Positions 27,507-36,657 of a stretch of 64,000 nucleotides of DNA are shown here, one piece after another. Source of the DNA: Nocardioides caldifontis (GTDB lineage: Bacteria; Actinomycetota; Actinomycetes; Propionibacteriales; Nocardioidaceae); assembly GCF_008087345.1 (NCBI RefSeq), contig NZ_VHIB01000014.1, forward strand, positions 62,001 to 126,000, written 5' to 3'. Position numbers and translations under genes: made by a program. The notes under the pieces were generated by a model, which did not search any database, had not been told where the DNA came from, and saw only the letters and a list, made by a program, of their open reading frames with translations. Within the stretch, counting starts at the first letter, position 1. Each line of letters opens with the position of its first letter.

Positions 27507-28033
27507 TCACCGGACTCCCCGTCGCCGTCGCCCGTCGCCTCGGCACTCTTGATCATGGCGAGGAGCTCCCCGCTCGCCGTCGGCCGCGAATAGCACCGCT
27601 GCTGCAGTCACAAGCAACGCCGCGGCCGCCATCCCCGCAATCGCGACCGTCCCGGTGATCGGGTGGCCGTCGGCCGAGACCACCCGATACCCCACCTCCC
27701 AACTGACCCTCTCGCTGTCGGCGCTGGAAGCCGGGGTGGGACAAGCGCGTCACAGTCGGTCCGACGCCCGACGTCTACAAGGGCCGCGGCGGCTCCTCGC
27801 CCCGGGTCAGCGAGACCTGCGCGAACTCAGCGGATGTACTCGGTAAACCACGGCCGCAGCTCGCCGGGTGCCTCCAGAAGCCGGCGGCCAGAACGCCCGC
27901 GAGCACCACGACCACGGCGAACCTCGCCATGACCGACAGGGCGGGCGACCACGCGTGCCGCATGAACGCGGTCGGCGCCGGCGCCCCGAGGCCACGAGAG
28001 CCCGGCTCCCGCGCCCGGCGCGGTGCCCAGCAC
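27507..28033 (-). pseudogene. copC: Decayed copC relic of a second copper module
   Basis: Minus-strand pieces match the intact CopC at 645-1280. A signal-like start (ARFAVVVVLAGVLAAGFW) lies near 27930 and EFAQVSLTRGEEPP near 27815. The core VGYRVVSADGHPITGTV lies near 27690-27650, followed by a hydrophobic C-terminal stretch. The segments lie in different frames and part of the N-terminal core is missing. It follows a copy of the small membrane gene (28061-28330), the same order as at the left end. Confidence 0.78.
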
Positions 28034-28060
28034 GGCGGTAGGAGGGGTGGTCGGAGCGGA

Positions 28061-28330
28061 TCAGAGCAGCCACGACAGACCGATCCCGATCACGATGAGG
28101 ACCCCCACGGTCAGGGCGATCACCAGCGGAACCCACGAGCCGGCCGCCAGCCCGGCTGGGGCATCACCGACGTCCTCGCTCCCACCGGGAGCCTCGTCAG
28201 TCGGGTCATCAGCTCGGTCGTCGGTCCGGTCGTCGGACGGTGATTGCTCGTTCTGAAGGCGGGTCGGCTCGTCCTTGGATGTCGTCGTACGCACCACCGG
28301 AAGCGAGTCGTCTTGGTACTTGGCCACCAC
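28061..28330 (-). CDS. Small single-pass membrane protein (homologue of the one at 1277-1627)
   Basis: The protein has about 89 residues from GTG 28330 or GTG 28327, with GAAAGGGTGGAG upstream. It has an acidic Asp/Thr/Glu-rich N-terminus and one C-terminal helix (WVPLVIALTVGVLIVIGIGLSW). It shares layout and the SWLPLV/SWVPLV boundary with the protein before the intact copC. The frame is unbroken although its copC neighbour is a relic, so it may still be expressed. Confidence 0.6.
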   Translation of the reverse strand: MVAKYQDDSLPVVRTTTSKDEPTRLQNEQSPSDDRTDDRADDPTDEAPGGSEDVGDAPAGLAAGSWVPLVIALTVGVLIVIGIGLSWLL

Positions 28331-28451
28331 ACTCCACCCTTTCCTCGACGACGACCTGTAGGCCCAGTGAGTCCCGCAGGTGCGGCACAACCCGGGCAGC
28401 GCAAGCGGCGCCCGCTTAGGCGGGCACCATGGAACACCGCCGGACACCAAC

Positions 28452-28470
28452 TTACTATCCCGCTTAGGAG
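28452..28470. promoter_or_regulatory. Candidate BlaI operator, site 4 (degenerate)
   Basis: TTACTATCCCGCTTAGGAG fits the 7+5+7 plan with a good left arm and a poorer right arm. It lies about 120 bp upstream of the small membrane gene, nearly the same distance as site 1 from its homologue (113 bp). Confidence 0.4.
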
Positions 28471-28549
28471 TAGGTTGCGGGCGGTGCCCGAGCGCGCGTC
28501 AAGCACGCGTGCGCAGCAAGACGGGAGGGCGCGCGGCAGGGTCGGCTGC

Positions 28550-28975
28550 GCCCGGCCGTCGCCGGTGTTCGTCGCGACCTCCACCCTGGCCGGCATGGAC
28601 ATGTCGCGCTCGATCGCGATCGGTTCCGCGGTCGCGGTCGCCGCCGTAGCCGCTTTCGGCCTGGGCACCCGGTGCTTGCTGCCGGACGAGCCGCTTGACA
28701 GGTCCTACCAGGGCTCGCCGGGCGCTCCGTGGCGGTGGTCATCGTGCCTGTGTCCGGGGAGACCCGGGAGTGTTTCCAACCAAGAGCTCTGAGTGGACGC
28801 CACGTACGCGGCGCTCTCTGCCGGGTCCGTGGCCGTGGGTCGCCGGCTCCTTGGGGACGTGTACGCGCTGAGCTGTTGCGAACCAGGCTGGCAGAGCGGA
28901 CCGACCCCCGATTGCGCCCGGACTTCGCCACTACGCCCGCGGGTTGGCAGACGCGGCCAAGGGTGTGTCGGCAGC
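28550..28975 (+). pseudogene. DUF3159 protein relic
   Basis: The DNA and its translated pieces match the intact DUF3159 gene at 62381-63088. VFVATSTLAGMDMSRSIAIG corresponds to LFVATSALAGTVVSRPTAIG, and WVDATYAALSAGSVAVGR matches WVDAAYAALFAASVAVGR. A stop codon near 28791 and frame changes break it, and the 5' quarter and 3' end are missing or unrecognisable. Confidence 0.75.
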
Positions 28976-29438
28976 CAATCCCAGAATCGCACGAGGCCGG
29001 GGGAGGTTGCTCATCGAGCACCAGGAGCGTCGTTTAGCGTGCAGGCACTGGTGCGGCGCAGAGCGCGTTCAGCAGGGCAAAGTGCCCACGTTCGGTGGAC
29101 GCCCGCTGAGATGTCCCGATGTGAGCGCCGAATTTCTCCGAGCCTCTGGTGCGCTCTCACATTGGCTCGTCGTGTCTGAGACCGGGGACCACTTGGCCCT
29201 CATCCTTCGGAGGCGCTGTGGTGCTCGAGCGCGATCGTTTTGGTCGATGCGTCAGCGGGCATGACGATCGACACGACGAGGGCCGCACAGGAGAGTACCG
29301 GTCGCATCTACGATCCAGGGCAGAACCCCAACCCGCATCTGGAGTCGCAAGTCTTGTGAATGCCACGGGCCGGTGCGCAGCAGACATCGCGATTGGTGCC
29401 AACTTCGGTGAGCAACTCACACCACTACAGGAGCGAGG
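28976..29438. other. Gene-free stretch before the methyltransferase
   Basis: Some 460 bases without a supported gene. Short open frames exist on both strands but show no domain likeness. It presumably holds the promoter for the gene at 29439; I see no clear hexamers. Confidence 0.35.
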
Positions 29439-30395
29439 GTGACCAACCGCAGGTACGGCGAGATCCTGGCCTGGCTGGAGACCGAGCCGGGAATCGACGA
29501 GCTGATCGAGCGGTTCCCAGGGGAGTGGCAAAGCCTGCGTTCGGAGGCCGCCGCGCAAGGAAGATCCGGCGGCGAAGGTTTGCGCGAGTACATTCACAAC
29601 TCGCTCAAGCCGGTCCGCCCAACGCGTGGCCATGCGCCTCCCCAGCACGTCCTCGTCGCACAGGAGGTGCGTCGGCGGATGCTCCTCGAGATCCTGAGGC
29701 AGGAGAATCTCAGAGCCGAGACCGGACGTGCCAGCGGAACTCTCCGCTTCAACCGCATGAACGCTTGGATCCTTCAACGCCTCTTTTTCGAGGAAGGGCT
29801 CCGGCGGAAGCCTGTATCGATGGCGGCCTATCGACTTCTGTGGCCGCTGACTCCGCAGCGCTCCCTGTTGCTGCCCCTGGTACGTCGTCAGGGGATCTAT
29901 TGCTTCTACAGCCGCCCGTTCCTCGCGGGTCTCGATCGGATCATTGGCGGCCGAAAGTGTCTCGAGATCGGCGCAGGCGACGGAACCCTCGCTCGTCTTC
30001 TCCGTGCTCGGGGGGTCGAAGTAACGGCAACCGACGACTTCAGCTGGTCTGCACATGTGGATTTCGACGCGACGCTTGTCGACCGACTCGACGCCCGAAG
30101 GGCACTTCGCCGTCACGCCCCAGAGGTGGTGATATGTTCGTGGCCCCCTGCCAGAAATGATTTCGAGCGGCACGTCTTCGAGACGGATTCCGTACAATCG
30201 TTCGTCGTCATCACAAGTAGCGCAGACGCTGACGCCAGCGACTGGCAGGCGTATCAGAATCAGAGTGACTTCGTCATGCGTTTCGACCGGCGCATGTCAA
30301 GGCTGGTGCTTCCAAACGGCCGCAACCGTGTGTACATCTTCACGCGCAGGCAGCCCGAAGCTGGGCACGAGAAATTGCCTGGTCCGAGTTCGTGA
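29439..30395 (+). CDS. Class I SAM-dependent methyltransferase-like protein
   Basis: The protein has 318 residues from GTG 29439, with GAGCGAGG upstream. The central motif KCLEIGAGDGTLARLLRARG (about residues 172-191) is motif I of class I methyltransferases, followed by VEVTATDDFSW (acidic end of beta-2). The helical N-terminal 150 residues are of unknown type. The substrate is unknown. It stands alone between a relic region and a hairpin terminator, with somewhat lower GC than the genes to its right. Confidence 0.72.
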   Translation: MTNRRYGEILAWLETEPGIDELIERFPGEWQSLRSEAAAQGRSGGEGLREYIHNSLKPVRPTRGHAPPQHVLVAQEVRRRMLLEILRQENLRAETGRASGTLRFNRMNAWILQRLFFEEGLRRKPVSMAAYRLLWPLTPQRSLLLPLVRRQGIYCFYSRPFLAGLDRIIGGRKCLEIGAGDGTLARLLRARGVEVTATDDFSWSAHVDFDATLVDRLDARRALRRHAPEVVICSWPPARNDFERHVFETDSVQSFVVITSSADADASDWQAYQNQSDFVMRFDRRMSRLVLPNGRNRVYIFTRRQPEAGHEKLPGPSS

Positions 30396-30605
30396 CCGTC
30401 TCCAGAACTCTTGGAACGTGCGCTGGGGGCGATGCCGCGGCCGGCGCCTCCGACCGGCGCAGGCCAGTTGTGCGGACCGGAAGGACGCCGAACCGTGGTG
30501 CCGCTTCGCCTGCCTCGGAAAAGCCGCCACTCGCCACCGTGGGCACCATGACGTGCGCCGACGACCTCACGAGTCGCTCCCCATCACGGCGCAGGCCGCA
30601 GACAC

Positions 30606-30640
30606 CGCCGCCAGCCCCGTCACTCCTGGGGCTGGCGGCG
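30606..30640. terminator. Hairpin terminator between converging genes
   Basis: CGCCGCCAGCCCC and its exact complement form a 13-bp stem around a 9-base loop. It lies between the methyltransferase and MMPL genes, which converge, so it may act in both directions. There is no T-run, as is usual in high-GC genomes. Confidence 0.65.
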
Positions 30641-30741
30641 TGCCTTCCGGAGGCGCCACCACACGTGCGCCGACGGCCTGAGATCAACATGCTGGTGCAT
30701 CGGCAGCGACCCAAATAGAGGTCAGTCCTCAGTCCCTTCGA

Positions 30742-32970
30742 TCATCGGTGCGCCCCTCCGGTGAGCCCGGCGTGGTGGTAGTGGCCGATGGCCGGGCCCC
30801 CGGCGAGCGGCTCGGTTGAGCGGCCGTTGTCCGGCTCGGCATCGTCGTGAGGGTCGAGGTCGACTGCCGGCATCCACCGCTTCAGCCACCGGGGAAGCCA
30901 CCAGGCGCGGTCGCCGAGCAGCGCCATCGCGGCGGGAACGAGCACCATGCGGCCGAGGGTGACGTCGAGCAGCACCGCGATCGACAGACCCACACCGAAG
31001 AGCTTGGTGGTGGCGTCGGTGGCGAGGATGAAGGCGGCGAAGATCGCGATCATGATGACCGCGGCGCTGGTGATGATGCGTCCGGTGGCGCCGACTCCTT
31101 CCAGGACGGCGCGGTGGGCGTCGTGATGGCGCTGGTACTGCTCGCGGACGCGGCTGAGGAGGAAGACCTCGTAGTCCATCGAGAGGCCGAACAGGATCGC
31201 GAACATCAGCATCGGCGCCAAGGGCATGATCGGCATCTCGCTGTGGACGCCGATGAGGTCGGCGGCCCAGCCCCACTGGAAGATCGCGACCACGACGCCG
31301 TAGGAGGCGCCGATGGCGAGCAGGTTCAGCACCGCAGCCTTTACCGGCACCAGGATCGAGCGGAACACCATGGCCAGCAGCAGGAACGAGAGCCCGATGA
31401 CCACGGCGAGGAACAACGGCATCCGGTCCGCCAGCCTGGTGGAGACGTCGACGGTGAGCGCGGTGCCGCCGGTGACGAAGGCCGTCACCTCGTGCTCATT
31501 GGTCAGGTCGGGCAACGTCCGGTCGCGCAGCTGGTCCAGCAGGAGGGCGGTGTCCTCGTCCTGGGGTGAGGTGGTCGGGGTCAGGGTGAGCACGGCGAGG
31601 TCGCCTGCGTCGTTGAGGACGGGGGCGGAGACCGCCGCGACCCCGGGAAGTGCGGCGGTGGTCGCCCGGACGTTGTCGGCAACCGTCGCGGGGACCGGCT
31701 GGTCGTCGCCGTCGAGGACGACGAGCAGGGGACCGTTGGTGCCGGGACCGTAGGCGTCGGCGATGAGATCGTAGGCCTGCCGGGTGGTGGCGTGCTCGGG
31801 GTCGTTGCCGGCGTCAGGGAACGCGAGCCGCATCGAGAGAGCCGGCACCGCGAGGGTGACCAGGATCGCGGCGGCAGCGAGCCCGAAGACCACCGGCCGG
31901 GCGACGACGGCGCGCACCCACCGGACCGTGACGCCTTCGCGGGTCGTGTGACGCCCCAGCAGCGGGACCTTGAGGCTGTTCACCCGGGTCTTGAGGATGC
32001 CTAGCAGCGCCGGGAGCAGCGTCAGCGCGGCGAGCATCGTGACCGCGACCATGATCGCCGCGCCCCAGCCCATCATGGCGAGCATCGGGATGCCCGAGAC
32101 CTGGACGCCGGCGATGGCCAGGACGACGGTGCTGCCGGCGAACAGCACCGAGAGCCCAGCGGTGGCGTTGGCCCGGCCGATCGCGTCCGGCACGCCCATG
32201 CCGGCCTCGAGGTTCTGCCGGTGCCGGCTGAGGATGAACAGCGCGTAGTCGATGCCGACGCCCAAGCCGAGCATCAGTCCGATGACGTTCGCGATCTCGG
32301 GGACGGGAAAGGCGCCGGCGAGGACGCCCAGGACGCTGGTGCCAATCAGGGTGGCGAGCAGGGTGACGCCGATCGGGAGGCTCATCGCGACCAGCGAACC
32401 GAACACGACGACGAGGACGACGACGGCGATCAGGAGGCCGAGGGTTTCGCTGCCCTCCTCTTCGGTGGCGGTGGCGTAGCCGAGGGCGCCGTCGTACTCG
32501 ACCTGGACGCCGGCCTCACGCAGCGGCGCCACCGCGTCGTCGGCGGCTTCCAGCGCCTCGGCGCCGGTCGTCTCGGTGTCGTACCCGATGGTCGCGATCG
32601 CCGTGGTCCCGTCCTCGCTGAGGGTGGGTCCACGTGGGTCGAACGGGTTGGTGACCGAGACGACGTGCGGCCCGTCGGCCAGCGCCGCGACGGCCGTCTC
32701 GATGGCGTTGCGCACCGGTGGGCGGTCCAGGCCGCGGTCGTCGTGGAGGACGACGTTGGAGGTGTACAGGGTCTGCTGGGGGAACCGGTCTTTCAGCAGG
32801 TCGGCGCCGACTTGGGACTCGGCACCGGGGAGGCGGAAGGTGTCGTCGGTGTCGCCACCGATCGCGGAGTTGGCGGCCAGCGCGATCAGGGCGGCGGCCA
32901 ACCAGAGGGCGAGGACCCGCCACGGGTGGCGCCCGGCGCCACGTCCGATGCGGTACAGCAGTGCAGACAT
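30742..32970 (-). CDS. MMPL-family RND transporter
   Basis: The protein has 742 residues with 12 predicted membrane helices in two six-helix halves. Each half has a large extracytoplasmic loop after helix 1 or 7. Family motifs include GLGVGIDYALFILSRHRQ (half 1) and LFGLSMDYEVFLLSRVREQY (half 2), with the proton-relay Asp-Tyr pairs intact. MMPL proteins export lipids or drugs using the proton gradient. It is followed upstream on the same strand by two membrane-anchored hydrolases, possibly acting on the same lipid-like substrate. Confidence 0.93.
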   Translation of the reverse strand: MSALLYRIGRGAGRHPWRVLALWLAAALIALAANSAIGGDTDDTFRLPGAESQVGADLLKDRFPQQTLYTSNVVLHDDRGLDRPPVRNAIETAVAALADGPHVVSVTNPFDPRGPTLSEDGTTAIATIGYDTETTGAEALEAADDAVAPLREAGVQVEYDGALGYATATEEEGSETLGLLIAVVVLVVVFGSLVAMSLPIGVTLLATLIGTSVLGVLAGAFPVPEIANVIGLMLGLGVGIDYALFILSRHRQNLEAGMGVPDAIGRANATAGLSVLFAGSTVVLAIAGVQVSGIPMLAMMGWGAAIMVAVTMLAALTLLPALLGILKTRVNSLKVPLLGRHTTREGVTVRWVRAVVARPVVFGLAAAAILVTLAVPALSMRLAFPDAGNDPEHATTRQAYDLIADAYGPGTNGPLLVVLDGDDQPVPATVADNVRATTAALPGVAAVSAPVLNDAGDLAVLTLTPTTSPQDEDTALLLDQLRDRTLPDLTNEHEVTAFVTGGTALTVDVSTRLADRMPLFLAVVIGLSFLLLAMVFRSILVPVKAAVLNLLAIGASYGVVVAIFQWGWAADLIGVHSEMPIMPLAPMLMFAILFGLSMDYEVFLLSRVREQYQRHHDAHRAVLEGVGATGRIITSAAVIMIAIFAAFILATDATTKLFGVGLSIAVLLDVTLGRMVLVPAAMALLGDRAWWLPRWLKRWMPAVDLDPHDDAEPDNGRSTEPLAGGPAIGHYHHAGLTGGAHR

Positions 32971-33059
32971 GTCGTGCTCCTTCGGGTGAGTGATTCATCT
33001 GTGGTGGTGCTTCTTGTGCGGTCGTGCGGTCTTGCAGGGGTGTGCAGGGTGGCGGCTGC

Positions 33060-34316
33060 TCACCCGGCCGGGCTGGGAGCGGGCAGGAGGGCGCCGTCGA
33101 AGTGGGTCAGGACCCGCCGGGTGTACTCGGTGGGCCGTTCGGCGAGTCCGGCGGTGTGGGCGGTGTCGGGGAGTGGCCACAGGGTGGTGGTAGGTCCTCC
33201 GGCGTGGGCGTACCTGGCGTTGAGGGCGAGCTCCTGCTCGATCGAGCCGCCGGCGATCAGCAGCACCGGGCGGGGTGCGATGGCGGTGGCGGCGTGGGTG
33301 AGCGGTGGCTGTGCGTGCTCGCCGGTGAGCGCTCGGGCGGTGGCGTACATCGGCAACAACGAGAGCGCGGTCAGTGCGCCGTCGGGCCGGTCGGCGAACC
33401 CCTGTGCGGTTGCGCCGTCGGCGACGACGGCGTCGACGCGGGGGTCGTGGGCGGCGACCTCGAGGGCGACGTCCGCGCCGGTGGAGAGTCCCAGGAGCCC
33501 GATGCCGTTCTCGACGTCGGGGCGGGCCGCGAGGTAGTCCAGGGCGGCGTCGACGTCCGGTCCCCAGGTCCAGCCCCACCCGTTGGGGACGCCATCGCTG
33601 GCGCCGGTGCCCCGGGCGTCGTAGACCAGGACGCCGTAGCCGTTGTCGGCGAGCATCCGGGCGTGGGCGTCCACGGCCGGGTGGTCGCCTCGCGCGGTGC
33701 TGAGCAGCACGACGGCCGCGCCGTTCGCCGACGGGTGGTACCAGGCGGCGAGCCGGACGTCGTCGGTCGTGTGCAGCTCGACCCGACCGAACGAGATTGC
33801 GGGCGGCGGGGCCGGCGCTCGACGCGGGAGGTGGACCTGCACCGTGCCGACCGCGACCGGGACCAGAACAGTGAGGCTCACCGTCGCCGCGGCCAGGGCG
33901 GTGACCCCGTGCCGGACGACGCGTGCGGCGCGACCGCCCGCTGAGCGAGGGCGCCGCACGAGTGCTGCGGCCGCAAGCACCAGGAGCCCGACGCCGCCGA
34001 GCAGCATCCCGGTGCCGGTCACGTCGGCCCCGTCGACGTGGGTCTGCGTCGCGTGCAGCAGATGGGTCGCGCCGTGCGCGGACGCGACGGTTCCCAGGAT
34101 GGAGGCGACCAGCGAGGACAGCCATGGCCGCCTGCTGCGGAACGCCGCGGTGCCGAGAGCGACGAGCCCGACCAGCACCGCCGAGCTCGCGACGCGGGGC
34201 TGCCACCCGACACCGGCCGGAACCCGGAGCAGCGCCTCGTCGACGACATGCACCAGCACCAGCACCGCTGCGACCGTGAACCCGGTGAAGGCGGTGGGGA
34301 CGGTGCGGGCGGTCAT
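33060..34316 (-). CDS. Membrane-anchored alpha/beta hydrolase
   Basis: The protein has 418 residues from ATG 34316. Four N-terminal membrane helices (to about residue 165) precede an alpha/beta-hydrolase domain with the strand VVLLSTARGDHP, the family motif VYDARGTGASDG and the nucleophile elbow GLLGLSTGADVALE (Ser near residue 280). The C-terminal His is probably in LPDTAHTAGL. The substrate is unknown. It lies between MMPL and a second hydrolase with similar topology, all on the minus strand. Confidence 0.82.
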   Translation of the reverse strand: MTARTVPTAFTGFTVAAVLVLVHVVDEALLRVPAGVGWQPRVASSAVLVGLVALGTAAFRSRRPWLSSLVASILGTVASAHGATHLLHATQTHVDGADVTGTGMLLGGVGLLVLAAAALVRRPRSAGGRAARVVRHGVTALAAATVSLTVLVPVAVGTVQVHLPRRAPAPPPAISFGRVELHTTDDVRLAAWYHPSANGAAVVLLSTARGDHPAVDAHARMLADNGYGVLVYDARGTGASDGVPNGWGWTWGPDVDAALDYLAARPDVENGIGLLGLSTGADVALEVAAHDPRVDAVVADGATAQGFADRPDGALTALSLLPMYATARALTGEHAQPPLTHAATAIAPRPVLLIAGGSIEQELALNARYAHAGGPTTTLWPLPDTAHTAGLAERPTEYTRRVLTHFDGALLPAPSPAG

Positions 34317-34333
34317 CGGACGCTCCTGTCGTC

Positions 34334-35734
34334 TCAGCGGGAGGTGAGCGGGGTCCCGGTGCGGACCGAGGAGATGACCTCGGTGATCGCGCGGACCGAC
34401 GCGGCGGCGGGGTCGACGTCCTCGAGCAGCCCTTCGTGGCTGGAGTCGACAGTGCTGTGGATCGCGTTCGGTGACAGCGCGGCGAGCGCGTCCTGGGCGG
34501 CGACCCACCCTTCGGTGTTCGTGCTGGTCGCGGACGCGGTCAACACGGCAAGCGGCCGGTCACCGAACGTGCTGAGCGCCTGGGCCTGGGAGAACACCTC
34601 GGGGATGACCGAGACCTCGTCGCGCTGGTTCCGGTACGCCTTCGGCGCCGACGACAGCGCGTCGACGATCTCGGCGTCCGCAGCCGGCAGGTGGGAGGTT
34701 CCAGGGGCTAGCTGCCCCAGGCCCAGCCGGCTCAGGGTCGGCAGCAGCGAGAACGCGCGGCACATCATGGCGTACTGGCCGGAGAAGGCGGGCATCCGGG
34801 CGAACTGGTCCGGGCTCGAGCTGTCCAGCAGCACCAGACCGGCCACCTGCTCGGGGTACTGGGCGGCGTAGGTCATCGCGTACGTTCCGCCGGTGGAGTG
34901 CCCGACCAGCACGTACGGGCCGCGCTCACCGGCCTCAGCCAGCAGGGTGTGCAGCTCTTCAGCCGACTGGACGCCGTCCCGGGGACTCGCAGCCTCCTCG
35001 CTCCAGCCCTGTCCGGCGCGGTCGTAGGCGCAGACCCGGGTGGTCGTCGCCACGGGGCCGGTGATCCGTGCCCAGGACGCCGAGGACCCGCCAAGCCCGT
35101 TGGAGAGCACCACGGTGGGGGAGCCCTCGCCGTAGCAGTCCAGGTGCAGCCGGTGACCGCCGACGTCGTACAACGTCCCCGGGGCGGCGGCCAGCTCGTT
35201 GGTGGTGCCCGCGACGTTGTTGTAGCTGGCGCCGATCGAGGCAAGGGCCAGCACCGCAAGCACGGAGGTGAGCACCCAGCGCGCCTTCCTGGTCACCGAG
35301 CGGCGCATCTGGACGACCATCCACACCGTCAGCGCGAGCATGAGCGGCGGCCAGACCCAGTTCAGCGCGGTCATCGTCTGCCCACCGGGGGAGAAGGCCA
35401 CCAGCGCGGCGCCCGTGGCCCCCATCGCGACCGCCGGGACGGCCGCCCACCGCTGCGGCTGCCCGGTGCGGCGCACAGTGAGAGTGGCCAGCAGCGTCCA
35501 ACCCAGGCCGAACCCGAGCAGCAGCGCCCCCGTGATGGTGGCCTCCGTGCCGCCTGCGAACACGACGAGTGCGAGCAGCAGCGCGGCGGCGGCGCCGGCG
35601 ACGATCGAGGCGACGATGGTGCGCCCAGCCGAGCGCCGCTGTCCGGTGGCCGGGGTCGTCCGAGGTGTGCCTGGCCCGTCAGGGGTGTGGGCTGGGTCGT
35701 GCGGGTGGCTGGTCGGTTGGGTCTGGGCGCTCAT
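34334..35734 (-). CDS. Membrane-anchored alpha/beta hydrolase
   Basis: The protein has 466 residues. Four or five N-terminal membrane helices are followed by a hydrolase domain with VVLSNGLGGSSASWARI (oxyanion region), the motif CAYDRAGQGWSE and the nucleophile elbow YVLVGHSTGGTYAMTYA. The catalytic His is probably in VDSSHEGLLED. It is a clear paralogue of the protein at 43223-44653, sharing topology and motifs along the whole length. No substrate can be inferred beyond an ester or amide. Confidence 0.85.
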   Translation of the reverse strand: MSAQTQPTSHPHDPAHTPDGPGTPRTTPATGQRRSAGRTIVASIVAGAAAALLLALVVFAGGTEATITGALLLGFGLGWTLLATLTVRRTGQPQRWAAVPAVAMGATGAALVAFSPGGQTMTALNWVWPPLMLALTVWMVVQMRRSVTRKARWVLTSVLAVLALASIGASYNNVAGTTNELAAAPGTLYDVGGHRLHLDCYGEGSPTVVLSNGLGGSSASWARITGPVATTTRVCAYDRAGQGWSEEAASPRDGVQSAEELHTLLAEAGERGPYVLVGHSTGGTYAMTYAAQYPEQVAGLVLLDSSSPDQFARMPAFSGQYAMMCRAFSLLPTLSRLGLGQLAPGTSHLPAADAEIVDALSSAPKAYRNQRDEVSVIPEVFSQAQALSTFGDRPLAVLTASATSTNTEGWVAAQDALAALSPNAIHSTVDSSHEGLLEDVDPAAASVRAITEVISSVRTGTPLTSR

Positions 35735-35804
35735 CGCGTCTCCTTGATCGGTTGGTTTGCTTGGCCTGTCGAGCGTGGACGCAGACGGCGGTCCTCCACG
35801 CCGG

Positions 35805-35990
35805 TCAGATGGCCGGGATCGCGTCGGAGAAGACGGTCACAACATGGGCTCTGCGTTCGGACCCAGAGCGGAACATTTGCGAGAAGTCGCCGGCGTAGTA
35901 GCCGTTGTGCGGGTGCCGGATCCGGTTGGTGTAGCTGCCGGACTCTTCTTCGATGAACCGTGAGGCCGCCATCTCGAACACTTCCTTCAT
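35805..35990 (-). CDS. Small unrecognised ORF preceded by a SARP-type repeat
   Basis: The frame encodes 61 residues from ATG 35990, or 55 from ATG 35972. It is charged, without membrane or signal features, and uses lower-GC codons than its neighbours. I recognise no family. It could be spurious or the end of a lost gene. The reason to keep it is the direct-repeat box 78 bp upstream on the same strand (36068-36085), shared with other genes of this region. Confidence 0.35.
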   Translation of the reverse strand: MKEVFEMAASRFIEEESGSYTNRIRHPHNGYYAGDFSQMFRSGSERRAHVVTVFSDAIPAI

Positions 35991-36067
35991 CTACTTCTTG
36001 TCGGTTGGTCCGGAGGCTCCGGGCCGCTGGGTGATGACCTCACGCTCAGCCAGCGGCCTTGCCCCGC

Positions 36068-36085
36068 CCTGTCCAGCCGCTGTCC
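36068..36085 (-). promoter_or_regulatory. Direct-repeat box E (SARP type)
   Basis: On the minus strand: GGACAGC, four bases, GGACAGG; the second heptamer has one mismatch. It points at the small ORF starting at 35990. A single extra GGACAGC lies at 36102-36108 on the plus strand. Confidence 0.5.
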
Positions 36086-36251
36086 ACCCCGGCCAGGGGT
36101 CGGACAGCGGCGTCGCGACACTTGCCGGCCAGCACCTGGCGGCCCACCCGCATGACGCGACGGCGAGTGCTGCTGCCACCCGGGCAACCGAAACCAGGTG
36201 CGACCGAAGTCGGCCTGACGTCAGTCAGGGAGGAGCTGCATCGCTGGGGCC

Positions 36252-36284
36252 GGACAGCGTGCGGACAGCACGGCCGCGCAGCCT
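36252..36284 (+). promoter_or_regulatory. Direct-repeat box C with -10-like hexamer, before the first HMA gene
   Basis: GGACAGC at 36252 and 36263 (11-bp period), then nine bases, then CAGCCT (36279-36284) as a possible -10. The HMA-like gene starts 43 bases further. The layout is the same as boxes A and B. Confidence 0.6.
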
Positions 36285-36326
36285 GAAGCGCATCAGAGCC
36301 GAAGAAGTGCCGAAAGCGAGCCCGTC

Positions 36327-36605
36327 ATGCGTCAGCTCAACCTGTTCGTCGACGGCATGAGCCGCCGCCGCTGCGTGCGCGAAGTGACCGCGCGGCTCCG
36401 CGACGTCGCCGGGGTGGAAACGGTCACCGCCGACCCGAGCGACTGCATGGTCCGACTCTCCGGCTCCATGCGGCTCGCCGACGTGGTGGCCGCGTTCACC
36501 GGCACCACCTACCGACCCGAGTTGAAGTTCGCCACCGACAACGCGAGCGGCGACACCGACGACGACGACAGCGGTAGGACAGCGGTTGGCAAGTCATTGC
36601 CCTGA
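36327..36605 (+). CDS. HMA-like (CopZ-type) protein lacking the first metal Cys
   Basis: The protein has 92 residues. The ferredoxin-like HMA fold is recognisable (QLNLFVDGMSRRRCVREVTA, then VAGVETVTADPSDCMVRL), but the metal loop reads GMSRRRC. The paralogue at 50691 has DMGCRRC, so the first Cys of CxxC has become Arg here. The tail is acidic (GDTDDDDSGR). It may bind metal differently or have lost binding. It is preceded by SARP-type box C, and box F lies inside its 3' end. Confidence 0.72.
   Translation: MRQLNLFVDGMSRRRCVREVTARLRDVAGVETVTADPSDCMVRLSGSMRLADVVAAFTGTTYRPELKFATDNASGDTDDDDSGRTAVGKSLP
36566..36598 (+). promoter_or_regulatory. Direct-repeat box F before the DHA2 transporter
   Basis: CGACAGC at 36566 and GGACAGC at 36577 (11-bp period; one mismatch in the first), followed after nine bases by GTCATT. 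It lies inside the end of the HMA-like gene and 60 bp before the transporter start, so it could be an internal promoter. Confidence 0.45.
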
Positions 36606-36657
36606 GGTTGGCCGCCCAGCCGACGAAGGCTGGGTCGTCACCACAGAAGGGCACTTC

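Noticed and set aside
32221-33537. Long plus-strand open frame (438 codons)
   Set aside because: It lies antisense to the MMPL gene and has the codon bias of a shadow frame; the MMPL motifs on the other strand are clear.
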